A stretch of DNA of 64,000 nucleotides from Corythucha ciliata. Taxonomy: Eukaryota; Arthropoda; Insecta; Hemiptera; Tingidae. Position 1 is the first letter of the stretch. The number at the start of each line of letters is the position of its first letter. A program made the position numbers and the translations under genes. Location: assembly GCA_038030265.1 (NCBI GenBank), contig CM075938.1, positions 3,945,009 to 4,009,008 on the forward strand. The letters run 5' to 3'. Positions 21,822 to 31,490 of this stretch are shown piece by piece. Below the pieces are notes generated by a model. It did not search any database. It had not been told where the DNA came from and was given only the letters and a program-made list of their open reading frames with translations.

Positions 21822-22018
21822 TAATAAAGACACTTCAAGCGTGGAGAGATTAGCCTTTTTCACCGAAAAACTTGAGTCATCCAAACTGCACTATCTCACC
21901 TCGCATCAATACAATGAGACGATCAATGAGATTGAGAAACGATCGCCTCCAGGAAATTCCGCATTCGCGTATGATATTGCTTTCCTACATAAGTCGTCGA
22001 AAAAGCAAGAATTTTCAA

Positions 22019-23794
22019 TAGAGATGAGCAAAAATGGTCTTGGTCTTCTCGCGAGACTCTTGCAGCAAGACCAAGACCAAGACTCTCTAACGGCTGCAAG
22101 ACCAAGACTTGAAATGCAAGACCAAGACTTTCTACAAGACCTTACGAACGAGTCTTGCTCAAGACCAAGACTGTGTTGCAAGAGTCTTGCAAAAAGAAGT
22201 TCTGCTTTTAACAACCGAATTTTGTGAATTTTGCTCTTCCAAGAACACATTTTGCTGATATGGCTCCTTTAAAACCTAGTTTTGGCGATTTTTGCATAAT
22301 CAAAAACACATTTTCGTGGCTTTAGCTCTTTACTTGTTCTAGGAAGAAAAAGAAGGAATGAAGGGGGGGAGAAGGTTTTCGGTTGGTTCCAAAAAGAACG
22401 ACATTTTGTGATTTTGGATTTTTCTAACCCCAATTTCACCAGAAATTTTCAGTCTGCCATAACAAAAGTCTCAGAATTGGCACCTTCAAAATCCAATTTC
22501 ACAGATTCTTGCCATTTTGAACCCCGTAATTTCGCGAATTTACCTGTTATTAAATACCAAATTACGTAGTTTTAGCTCTTATTGAAATCAGTTTTTTACA
22601 GATTTGGCTCTTCAGAAAACTTATTTCGCTCCTTTCAAACCCCAAGTCCTGGATTTGGCTCAATTCAAACCCAAATATAAATGCCCCAATTTGTGTATAT
22701 TTAAACTCTTTCATAACGTAATTTCGTGAATTTGGCTTCTTCAAAAACTCACAGGTGTTTGCCATACTATAAAAACAAACGTGAGTTTGGCTCTTTCTGA
22801 AATCTGTTCCACGGGTTCGGCCATTTATAAAAACTAAATAGTCGAAAAACGAAAAAAACAAATTTCGTGGTTTTGGCGCTCAACCATATTTTCGCTCTTC
22901 CACAACCAAATGTCACCGATTTTGCCCCTTTGATACCAAACTTCACGGATTTTAGCCATTTAAATTTCCAGCCATTCTAATTTCGCGCATTTTCATTATT
23001 TAAAAAAAAAAAAAACAATTGTTGAGCCCTTTGTTCTTTCTGGAATCAGTTATACAGATTTCGCTGTTTTGAAAACCAAATGTTGCTCTTTCAAAAAAGA
23101 AATTCACGGATTCGGCTGGTTCAAATACCAAATTTCTCATTTCGGCCATCGGCTCTCATAAACGTCAGTTTCGTGGGTGTCCGCTCTTTCATAGTCAAAT
23201 TTTGCGAATTTGGCTCCTAAAAACTCCAGTTTTTGGAAGTTTTGCTATTTCAAAAGCCAAATTCACATCCGCGCGTTAAAACCCAATTTCTTGGATTTGG
23301 CACCTTGAAAACCAATTTCGGGGATTTACGCTTTATTAAAATCAGCTGTTCCTTACCAGATGGACAGGTTTGGTTCGTTCAAAAAAGTAATTCAGCTCAT
23401 TTGAAACCCAAATTTCGTTATTTTGGCCTTCTCAAACCACACATGGTTGCAGAAGGGTGGGGCAGGTTATATTTTTTTCAGTATACGGCGAGATATGAAG
23501 GAAAAATACGAAGAACATTCAAAAATATCGGAGGTGGGGATAAATGAATAAAACTGAAAAAAAGAAATGTTTCATTTCATAAGTCCCGAACTAGGTTGTT
23601 TTTGAGTTGTTTTTTTCGATATGCAATGCAATTGTTTTTTTCCAAAAGAACAACAAAAACAAAAAACGAAAGATAGACCACTCGAAGTAAATACGAAAAA
23701 AATTAAATCAACAAAGCAAGACCAGCAAGACCAAGACCAAGACTTGCTGTGAAAGAACAAGAGCAAGAGCAAGAGCTTGCTTTGCTCATTCCTG
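22019..23794. mobile_element. Non-autonomous hAT-type element, 1.8 kb, with 8-bp target duplication
   Basis: Left end TAGAGATGAGCAAAA at 22019; right end GCTTTGCTCATTCCTG at 23794; inner matches centre on ATGAGCAAA/TTTGCTCAT. Flanks are identical octamers ATTTTCAA at 22011-22018 and 23795-23802. Subterminal regions are rich in GACCAAGACC and its complement (22035-22190, 23715-23755). The interior has no transposase; it is a degenerate repeat with units of about 35-40 bp (AATTTCGTGAATTTGGCTC type, about 22220-23430). It must have been moved by a transposase from elsewhere. It sits inside the larger unit bounded by the GC-rich ends at 21035 and 25033. Confidence 0.88.
22220..23430. repeat. Degenerate repeat S4 (AATTTCGTGAATTTGGCTC type)
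   Basis: About 30 units of roughly 35-45 bp, each with a CCAAATTTC or CCAATTTC block followed by GNGGATTTGGCTC and a TTCAAAA run. It fills the 22019-23794 element. The general plan, a T/A-rich block plus a short GC-containing word, is shared with repeats S1, S2 and S3, but the words differ. Confidence 0.75.
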
Positions 23795-23802
23795 ATTTTC
23801 AA

Positions 23803-24924
23803 GATAAAAGTTTATGTGGGTTTTACAGTTATTTCAGGGGTGAAACATGAAAAAAGATCGTACGCACGTGCAGAATCTCCTGGAGATTTAAATGAGACCT
23901 TGATATCCAGGATTGGTGCAGAAATACGGAATAATTTTACAGAGCTTACAATTTTCCGATTTTCGTGGTGATAATTTACGTAATGCCGAGTAGGCGACGT
24001 ATGCTTCGAGGGGGTCCAGGAAACACATGTACAAGTCTCCCTTAACCGCGTACAGTTGAACAATTAACAGTGAACTTTGCGTCCTGTTCCTCCACAAAAA
24101 CTGACAGCACAAACGACAGACCAAAGCAGTGGCGATACGAACGATCCATGCGCTTGGGGATTGAGCGCTGGTTGTCGTATGCTCTGAGAAAACCCCTTGA
24201 CTGTGAGTTTGAAGCTTCAACAGACAAAAAAGCAAGAACGTAGCGGGAGCCCTCCCCCCGCCAATCATACCCCTACAAAGTAACGACATGCATGCGAAAT
24301 TTAATGTCCCCTCCCACAAATTTTTTTTTTGGATCCGCTACTGGGTAAACTGGAAAATTTCTCGTACCTTGGTTTCAAGGATTATACAAACTGGGGAAAT
24401 TCGCGTCTATTAACCCCACGAAACAGGTAATTTCATTTTTACGACGCCTGTTCGACCGAAAGATTACACTTGCCTCTTTAGTCTTCCTAAAATCTGGAAA
24501 ATTTTCCCTCATTATATGTATAATCCATGGAACTGGTCTTTTAATGATTTTTTTATGGCGAAAATGAGCATTTGCGAACTTGTGGCCTACCAAACTGGGC
24601 ATTTTAACAACGTCCTTCCTATCGCGAAACTCCCCGCGATACCGCGAAACTCCTCATTCTATCAAACTCCTCGTTTGACTACTAAAATGGAGGAAAAAAG
24701 CGAAGTAACAAATAAAACGAGGCGAGTATAAAATGTACATTGTTGTAGAATTACCCAAGAAAATTTAATATATTCATAATGGTATAGTAAGCGAAGGTAG
24801 GACAGAAAGAGGACGAGTTGACGTGAGGTAATGACCGACAAACGTGGGGGGGGGGGTTGCAAAATATTTCAAATGTCTATGTCGGACACTCGCTTTTGGC
24901 TGTTTTATATTTTTTCTAGTTTTT
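23803..24924. other. No gene seen; one unpaired DNA-transposon end
   Basis: Short frames only. GGATCCGCTACTG near 24330-24342 after a T-run looks like the right end of a CAGTAGCGGATCC-type hAT element, similar to the terminus at 4448, but no partner or duplicated octamer (GGTAAACT) was found. The rest is unannotated AT-rich sequence. Confidence 0.4.
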
Positions 24925-25033
24925 ATTTCGGGCCGAGTCGGGCTTCAGCTCTCAGCCCGGCCCGGCCCGAGAAATCTGCGGCCCGACCCGAGCCAGGAAC
25001 CCTCGGCCCGGCCCGAGCCTGAGGCCATCCCTA
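24925..25033 (-). mobile_element. GC-rich hAT-like right terminus
   Basis: CGGGCCGAGTCGGGC through GCCCGAGCCTGAGGCCATCCCTA, the inverted match to the end at 21035. A G homopolymer lies upstream near 24846-24856. See the entry at 21035 for the uncertain pairing. Confidence 0.6.
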
Positions 25034-25343
25034 CCTCGAACATAGTTTATCGTAAACATGATTCAACTCACTGCTTAGGATTGATAATGCTTAGGATAAA
25101 GTGATTGAACGGTGCTTTGAGTGATTGAGCACCACATGGTAAAAGGCAATTGGGCGCCAGCGTTTTGTACTTTGAACAGCTCTTGGATGAGCATCTCTAG
25201 GTATGTCGTTGTAGCGAAAGCCTCGGAGCGTGATGAGTGCGACAGTGTGATCCAAACTGAAAGTAAATGCAATTTTAAGAGCGACAGGGATGAATGAGAT
25301 TGGCAATTCGAGACATGTACACCGATTCCCAGCCTTTGCAGGG
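25034..25343. other. Flank of the LTR element; no gene seen
   Basis: Pre-insertion sequence that continues at 27930 once the LTR element is removed. No recognisable product in the short frames. Confidence 0.4.
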
Positions 25344-25469
25344 TGTAATGAAAAACGCGAGTTATAGACACCTTTAGAAAGGTTTTCTTTGACGAGAATT
25401 ATTGAGTTTGAAATGAAAAATAAAACACAAGAAATGAACATGTGAGAGGGGACAGGGATTAATACTACA
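25344..25469 (-). repeat. 3' LTR of the RT-less Gypsy element
   Basis: 126-bp LTR with TG...CA ends on the minus strand, next to the polypurine tract. Nearly identical to the copy at 27804-27929. Confidence 0.93.
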
Positions 25470-25599
25470 TTCTTCCCTCCTGGGTTTAGTCCAGAATGTA
25501 GTCAAGTAAGTAAGGGGTCGGACGTCTCTATGACGATAACTTGATTTCTGTCGACGTTTAGAGGGCTTTGAGAGGGAGCGTGATCAAGGGTTTGTCTTT

Positions 25600-25944
25600 C
25601 ATCCTGTACAGGATCTCTGTCTTCACAGCTCGATGGTTGGAGCATGGATGGTTCTTCAGCTTCCTCGAGTGGGTGTCCAAATGGAGCTAAGTGGCGAGAT
25701 GAAACGGTTGTCTCCCGTCCGTCAGCGAGTCTGACGTAGATTAGTCTGCGTTACCATCCAAAAGCGTAACTTCCTCGACTAACGGATCGAATTTCGATGT
25801 GCGATTATATTTTTTTAGGTACGCGGGACCGGGTTTCAGAAGCCATGTCGGTGTTGTAATTCCCTTTCCCGTACGACGAGGGTGCTTGAACCCCCCACAC
25901 ACAACTACGCTACACACAACAACTCTAACAACGCCCCTGTAAAT
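25600..25944 (-). pseudogene. Integrase C-terminal tail of the RT-less Gypsy element
   Basis: The minus strand reads LLKPGPAYLKKYNRTSKFDPLVE (quoted here in two pieces: LLKPGPAYLKKY and NRTSKFDPLVE), then VRLADGRETTVSSRHLAPFGHP. This is the C-terminal region after the integrase core of K02A2.6-like Gypsy elements. The zinc finger and catalytic core are absent. It is separated from the RNase H remnant by the MITE at 25945-26230; with the MITE removed the two remnants lie next to each other, so the integrase core was lost before or independently of the MITE insertion. Confidence 0.75.
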
Positions 25945-26230
25945 CAAGGTGAATAAACTTTCTATAGGGCCGCTTTCGGCCGTTAGTGTCCTTCACCTAC
26001 GTCACGAGCAGTCCCAACCGCCTTTGCGCTGGACCCAGTACATTATTAATTGTTATTGGGTTGTGATTTTTGAGAAATCATAAAAAACTTCAATTTCAAA
26101 ATTAACTTGCTCTGCTGCTCTAGGGTAAGCAATAGGGAGCAAAGGACTGCTGGTGACGTCAGTCTCCACCCCTCTCGTCCAAATGACAGGGGGAAATCTG
26201 CGGCACCTATAGTAAAGTTTAGTCACCTTG
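25945..26230. mobile_element. Mutator-like MITE with 9-bp target duplication
   Basis: 286 bp. Left end CAAGGTGAATAAACTTTC, then TATAGGGCCGC; right end, read inverted, CAAGGTGACTAAACTTTACTATAGG, quoted as CAAGGTGACTAAACTTTA and CTATAGGTGCCGC. The inverted ends match over about 30 bp with few differences. Flanks are the identical 9-mers CCTGTAAAT at 25936-25944 and 26231-26239. A 9-bp duplication with long inverted ends and no gene points to a Mutator-like (MULE) MITE. It lies inside the RT-less Gypsy element. Confidence 0.87.
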
Positions 26231-27406
26231 CCTGTAAATGATATTATATTGAAAACATGACAATTCGAGACGCCACCTCAATATCTTCTCATTCTTCACT
26301 TTACCCGAATGCGAGACATTGAACATGAATGATACAGACCGTTGATCAGTGACCAGTTTAAAGTGGCGTCCGATCAGGTAATGACGCCATTTGCGGACCG
26401 CTTCAACAATCGCTTGAGCCTCTTTTTCCACTGACGAGTGTTTCAATTCAGAACCGGATAAAATTCTGGAAAAAAAGGTGACTGGACGATCAGCTTGGGA
26501 CTAGGTCGCAGCCAAAGCATTTTCCGAGGCATCGGTTTCGACAACAAACGGCAAATCCGGATCGATGCACGTAACGACAGAATTTTCGATGTCCGATTTT
26601 AAATTTTCAAACGCCCGCAAGGAGAAAGAAGAACAAATGGTGAGAGCCTCTTTTGCACCTCCAAAAACTACCTGAAGAGAGGAGTCGGCCTTCAAGAGAT
26701 CGTGACCTATTATGAGATCAGGACAGAGATCGGGGAGAAGAGACAGCTTCACGTCTTCATAAGAGTACTTAAGAAGTGTTAAAGTGACTTTACATCGTCC
26801 AGTTATTCGCGACGTAACAGATGTGGAGGCCATTGACACCTTTCCTGACGACGGAAGAACACGAAGACTTAACTTGTGGGCAGTCTTCGTATTAAGAAAG
26901 CTCGAGTTACTTCCGGTGTCGACCAGAGCGAATACTGGGTGGCCATTGATCGTAGCCGCAACTGTGCTTTTGGTAAGGCTATCGGCTATCGAGCTGAGAA
27001 CTGCGGTCGAGTGCCGTGTGTTTGACTTTAAATTTTGCTTCGACGCTTGGTAGGACGATCTACAGACGGTAGCGAAATGCCCCTTTTTGAAACATTTTGT
27101 GCATTGAGCGTTTTTCTCTGGGCAGTTAGTTCGAGAATGTTTCTTTCTGCCGCAGTAGAAACATTTTTGATGAATAGCGGCGACTGTTTCTTGGGAGAAG
27201 CTCGAGGATACTGAAGATTCTCGACGAGAGCTTTTAGATTTCGATGGAGATGGCAAATCCGATCGAACAGCGTAAACTGTTGAAGTCGAGGGGAACGAGA
27301 GAGATTGCAGACGGGCCAGTTCAAGTGATCTAGCGTCCTTAGATGCTTCGTCTAATGTGAGAGAAGACTTTTCGAGAAGACGTTGGCGAATCTCCGGCGA
27401 GTACAA
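26219..27406 (-). pseudogene. Gag zinc knuckles - protease - RNase H fusion, RT deleted
   Basis: From the minus-strand start: end of capsid, two zinc knuckles (CFYCGRKKHSRTNC and CTKCFKKGHFATVC, about 27160-27060), aspartic protease (FALVDTGSNSSF, about 26930) and its C-terminal part (LIIGHDLL). The frame then passes directly, after SSFSLRAF, into the RNase H start (DPDLPFVVETDASENALAAT). The whole reverse transcriptase is absent although the frame is kept across the joint. A TAG stop at about 26502 (TTG to TAG would explain it) precedes the rest of RNase H (SVEKEAQAIVEAVRKWRHYL and LVTDQRS), which ends at the MITE. The element would need RT and integrase from a related copy. Confidence 0.85.
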
Positions 27407-27513
27407 TCCATTAATGAATGCGTCTCTGATGAAATCGTCCCGGTTTTGATCGGCGGTGACAGCCTTGAATTGACAATCTTTGCCCAGAACTGTTAATGCC
27501 CGAAGGTACTGAT

Positions 27514-27831
27514 CTATTGACTTACATAAATTTCGTTGACGGGCTTGTCGTAGATGCGCTTGAGCACTTCAACAGCCTCTTCAAACGTCGAGCAGTTAGT
27601 TATGAAGTTATCGACGTGATGAGAAACGAAGTTAATCAAGAGTTTTAGTTTCGTAGCGTCTGATGGCGGAGGCTCTGCGCATGCAAGGAAACTGTCGAAT
27701 GTTCGATACCAGTGACTCCATTCAGAAGCGGCCGTACTAGAATTTGGGTCAGCTTTGAACCGTTCAGGTTTCAAAGAGCTTTGCATATTATCGTCAAATA
27801 AATTGTAATGAAAAACGCGAGTTATAGACAC
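27514..27831 (-). pseudogene. Gag N-terminal region of the RT-less Gypsy element
   Basis: Capsid-like start (MQSSLKPERFKADP, then WSHWYRTFDSFLACAE, then KLKLLINFVSHHV). The open frame technically begins inside the 5' LTR at 27831, but the ATG beginning MQSS at about 27786 is the likelier start. It is in a different frame from the zinc-knuckle segment and ends near 27514, so a frameshift separates the two. Confidence 0.75.
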
Positions 27832-27929
27832 CTTTAGAAAGGATTTATTTGACGAGAATTAATGAGTTTGAAATGAAAAATAAAACACAAGAAATAAACA
27901 TGTGAGAGGGGACAGGGATTAATACTACA
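27804..27929 (-). repeat. 5' LTR of the RT-less Gypsy element
   Basis: 126-bp LTR; partner of 25344-25469, followed outward by the CAGGG duplication at 27930-27934. Confidence 0.93.
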
Positions 27930-27949
27930 CAGGGTCATAGGTTCCATGT

Positions 27950-29076
27950 ACACCGTGATTTTACGCCAAAGCCGATGCGTTACCACGAAACTAAAATTTT
28001 CACAGCACACATAGCGATTTTAAACCCAGGCTTTACCCCAAAATTGACGATTTCACCCTAAAACTGTGGGGTTAACCCAAACTGATGAAAAACAAACGAT
28101 CCTACCAGAACAGACTTTAAAACTCTGCACATCAAAAACTGCCGATTTTATACCCCTCAAGTCGCGATTGTTCTGATAAAACGTACGATTTCTCACCACA
28201 GACGAAGTGTTACCCCCCCACCCCACAACTGAAGATTTCGCTACAAAACTGGAAATTTTAACCTAAAACTTTTTTGTTTGATTAAAAAAATTAATATTTT
28301 ACACCCGAAACGACGATTTCCCCCCAAAACTGATATTTTGCTCTCTGTAAATAAAGTTTACTCCCCAAAACGGACGATTTTAAGCTGAAAAGGACGATTC
28401 AGCCTTGAAAACGGGCGGTTTCACCACAAAACTGACGAATTCATTCCAAATGTGACGATTTTATACCAAAACAGACGACTTCACGCCAAAGCTGACTTTT
28501 TGCCACATAACAGAAAACGTCACGACTCGGTTTTGCCGGGTCGGGAGGAGCGCCAGGGGCGGGGATCGTAGTGCAGTGGCACCTCCGCTCCAGGTGAGGA
28601 GGATCAGTTCAACGGCTCCGTACTCGGCTCAATTACCGGGCTGATGAGACCATATGACCGAGTAGCTCTAGAAGGTGAAGGTCTGAAGTCGAAACGGAGA
28701 CTGGACCGCACCCTCGGTGCAATTTTTCGTGATTTTTTGCTGGGTCTTGCCCTCAAAATCTTCATCGTTCATTATTTTTTTCACTACATAAACTGGCGAT
28801 TTTACCCCAGAAGCAAATTTTACGGATTAACCTCAAAAATGAATATTTTACCCCAGAAGTGGTGATTTTACCTCAAAACTGACGGTACTCAAAACCTGAA
28901 ATGTTCTTCTGAATTTGTCTCTAAAAAAATCCGGCAAATTTAACCCAAAACCAACTTTTTTAATCCCAAAACTTTCCTAAACTTACAAATTGTACCCTAA
29001 AACTAGCGGTTCCCCCAAAAAAGTTTAATTTACCTCAAAACTGGATATTTTACTTCTAAACTGACAATATCACAGC
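27950..29076. repeat. Degenerate repeat S2 (TTTTACCCCAAAACTGACGA type)
   Basis: Units of roughly 22-35 bp built from TTTTACC(C), CAAAACTG and ACGATT words, with a SINE-like insert at about 28527-28735. The same type returns at 41370-42060. No coding sequence. Confidence 0.75.
28527..28735 (+). mobile_element. Candidate tRNA-derived SINE or RNA-like insert
   Basis: A GC-richer block interrupting repeat S2. It contains GGGATCGTAGTGCAGTGGCA, which resembles a tRNA D-arm and A box, and GATCAGTTCAACGGCTCC, which resembles a T-arm and B box, about 35 bp further on. It ends near GTGCAATTTTTCGTGATTTTTT, compatible with a Pol III stop. Between them lies CTGATGA followed later by GTCGAAAC, weakly hammerhead-like. 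Family and boundaries are not established. Confidence 0.35.
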
Positions 29077-30540
29077 CAGTGGCGTGCCCAGGACTTTTTC
29101 TTCGGAGGGGTTTCCAAATTATAAAATTATATATGTGTGTAGATAACTTTATAATACATAAATAGAACTCAATAATTTAAAAAAATGAATACCTACCTAA
29201 ATAAAAAGGAGTACTTTCTTTCAAGATACGAGGACCAGTTTTTTTGGGTGCCGACAGCCACTTTGAAGACGCGAATCGTCTGAATCCTCAGTAGGGCGCG
29301 AAAGATCAGTTTGCCTAATTTTTGGACCGCGGATTTCTGATACGAGTATGCCATTTTTAGGGCTTAAATAACCACTTTTGCCATTTTGAGGGAAACTTAT
29401 CGTCAGTTTGGACATTTTCAGGGCACGAAGGTTCAGTTTGTACATTTTTGACGCGCGACAATGGTCGATTTTGCCATTTTCAGGACATGAATCATACGTT
29501 TAGGGCATTTCAAAGCGTGAATCGTCCGTTTAACCATTGATGGATCACTGTAGAGTTGGTTTTACTAATTTCATAGCCATAGTTAGGCCATGCTTACCGC
29601 GCAAACCGTCAGTATGGTCATTTTTAAGGCATGAATAGTCAGTGCGGTATTTTCAGTGCTCGAATCATCAGTTTTACCAGTCGAAATGGTCAGATTTGCT
29701 GTTTTTAGAGCGATAAATTTTCAGTTTTCCGGGCGCTAATGGTCAGTTGGGCCAATTTTAGGACAGGAATCGTCTGTTTAGGCTTTTTCAAGGCCCATTA
29801 GTTATGCTATATTTATGGCGCATAGAGTCGGTTTTGCCCATTCCATGGCTGAGATAGCCAGTTTGGTCAATTTTAGGGCGCACAGTCATTGGGTTAACAT
29901 TTATAGGGCGCGAAAATGATGTCAAACCAAGGCGGTAATGGTCAGTTATGGGACTTTTTGGTGCGCGCCCGGCCGATTTTACCATTTTCGGGGCGCGAAT
30001 CGTCAGTTTTGCTACGTTTAGCAGGATGCAATTAGTCCCTTCTAGCCAATTAGGCACGACTAATTATTTTGACCATTCATGGCGCGCAAACAGTCTATTT
30101 TGCAGCTTTCAGGACTGGACTAATCTATTAAGGCATTTCCAAGCCACCTAGAGTAATTTTGTGGCCATTTTAGAGCGGGAATCGCCAGTTTGGCTATTTG
30201 AAGGGCACGTGAAGTCATTTTGGCTATTTTATAGGGTAGTAAATGTCAATTTTTAGGGCGCAAACAGTAATAAATAGTTATTTTCAACGCACGAAGTTTT
30301 GCCATATTGGGCGCGATTATAGTCAGTTTAGAAGTTATAGATCAATCCATTTTTAGCCAGTCGAGCGAAGCACACAATTTCCCAAGCCGCTCCGTTGAGC
30401 AAATCCTGGATCCACGTCTGAGTACGATTATGCTATTTTTAGTTTTGCTTTTTTTAGGGCACGAATGGTAAATTTAGACATTTTGAAAGCCTGAAGGCTC
30501 AGTTTTGCTTTTCGTTTTTTCATTTTAAGGACGGGAATAT
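29077..30540. repeat. Degenerate repeat S3 (TTTTAGGGCGCGAATCGTCAG type) behind a hAT-like end
   Basis: Starts with CAGTGGCGTGCCCAGGAC at 29077, a hAT-like terminus followed by a GGAGGGG run, like the ends at 4448 and 43114. From about 29230 it becomes units of about 30-35 bp with GGGCGCGAAT, GTCAGTTT and GCCATTTT words. The same repeat in reverse orientation is at 40480-40830. No closing end with the octamer ATCACAGC was found. Confidence 0.65.
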
Positions 30541-31290
30541 TCTGTTGTTTTCGTCTTCTGTGTATTATACTACGTTATGAATTGTTCTATATGCAGCCAC
30601 TTCTATGAAATGTTGTTTTTCAGAAATATTGTCCATTGAAATTGGTGTTGAATGGTGGGACTTCATGAAATTGCGTTTTTAATGTGTCAGCGAGACCACA
30701 AAATCGCTTTTTTGAGCAAGAGAGATTCCGCCGTCCTCCCTTCCTTGCGAGCACCTCAACACATTTTGGCCGTTGGTTCGACTGGCCAGGCCATCGCCTT
30801 GTCAAAAATCACGAGACCAAATCACACCAAGGTCACATTTTTTGTGGATGATGGAGCCATCGTGGTTAGAGGGAAGGCATTGTCGACACTTTTTTTTTTT
30901 TTTTTCTTTTTTTTTTCTACCTATACACGTACTTACGTCAATGTGTGAAACGTTTTAGTTTTTTTTATTATTATTATTTATTTATTCATGTTTCTTGTAC
31001 AGCAATCCCATTTTTTTTATACGCTTTAATGACACTGGGTGCTGCGTTATACCATTTTAAGTGTATAGATGCTTAGTTACAGTTCTTTTTAACATCCTAA
31101 GTCCAGCCACAGAAGATGACTGTATAAGTCGAAACCGGTCTGGCAGTAAAGTTTTAATTTGCGACGAAGGAATTTTTGTTCCACCTTGGTGTTTTTTCTT
31201 TCTGTTGACACGCCGTCGCTCTTTCGGAGAAGAAATTTGAGTGACATTATGGTTTTATCAAGTGGACGCTCAATTCACTCTGGCAGGGAT
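30541..31290. other. Mixed remnant region
   Basis: Contains VTFFVDDGAIVVRGK near 30830-30875 (plus strand), which looks like a short piece of a LINE reverse transcriptase (compare GYADDLAILVRGK at 19.2 kb) but with no other motif nearby. This is followed by a T-run at 30891-30917 and the hammerhead-like tail at 31103. Remaining sequence is not recognised. Confidence 0.35.
31103..31146 (+). ncRNA. Hammerhead ribozyme-like motif, probable Penelope-like element tail
   Basis: GCCA, CAGAAGA, stem II GACT...AGTC, GAAA, CCGG, TC, TGGC. Stem I pairs GCCA with TGGC and stem II GACT with AGTC. CAGAAGA differs by one base from the CTGANGA core. The downstream AAAGTTTTAATTTGCGACG resembles the tail of the motif at 21.8 kb (GAATTAATAAAGACACTTC). 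Confidence 0.5.
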
Positions 31291-31304
31291 TACTCAAGAA
31301 TCAT

Positions 31305-31487
31305 TAAATATTCCTATCTCATGTCCCAACTCGATGAGAGATAATCAACGAAATAGAAGATCTCATTGCAACACCTCCTCCGCATGACCCATACACCACT
31401 CTTAAAAACGCTCTCATTGAACGTCTATCGGTGTCCGACTCTCAACGCATTCGCCAACTACTCTCCCAAGAGGAATTAGGAGGCCGG
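31305..31487 (+). pseudogene. Gypsy Gag fragment (upstream of the Harbinger insertion)
   Basis: YLMSQLDER, then after a frameshift IINEIEDLIATPPP, YTTLKNALIERLSVS and RIRQLLSQEELGGR. This is the capsid stretch found in Gypsy Gag proteins of this group. The sequence stops at the PIF/Harbinger TIR at 31491. Confidence 0.75.
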
Positions 31488-31490
31488 TAA

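Larger units (their letters stand above)
21521..21875. repeat. Long imperfect inverted repeat (about 165-bp arms)
   Basis: Left arm runs from CTTGAGC near 21521 to GTGATCACAGGCTA near 21687; the right arm from TAGCCTGTGATCAC near 21707 to CTTGAGT near 21875. Between them is a loop of about 15-20 bp. The arms share ATCTCTCC, ACCATCTTCAGA, GGGCGTAA, ACCAC and AAAACGAGC in mirrored order with many substitutions, so they diverged before or after pairing. Each arm carries a hammerhead-like core. Inverted terminal repeats with hammerheads are a known trait of Penelope-like elements, which is the inference here. Confidence 0.8.
25344..27929 (-). mobile_element. Gypsy LTR retrotransposon with both LTRs but no reverse transcriptase
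   Basis: Minus-strand element of 2,586 bp. LTRs at 25344-25469 and 27804-27929 are 126 bp each and differ at about 4 positions by eye. On the minus strand they begin TGTAGTATTAATCC and end TTTTTCATTACA. The 5-bp duplication CAGGG flanks both sides (25339-25343 and 27930-27934). A polypurine tract (CAGGAGGGAAGAA on the minus strand) precedes the 3' LTR. Between the LTRs are gag, protease, part of RNase H and the last part of integrase. The RT domain and most of the integrase are missing, and a MITE is inserted near the left side. Confidence 0.93.

Noticed and set aside
28620..28730. Hammerhead ribozyme in the SINE-like insert
   Set aside because: CTGATGA and GTCGAAAC are present, but stem III and the UH cleavage position do not fit, and stem II would be long and irregular.
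30652..30948. Plus-strand frame with FFVDDGAIVVRGK as a LINE gene
   Set aside because: Only one short RT-like motif, then a homopolymer; no flanking RT blocks, so noted only as a possible remnant.
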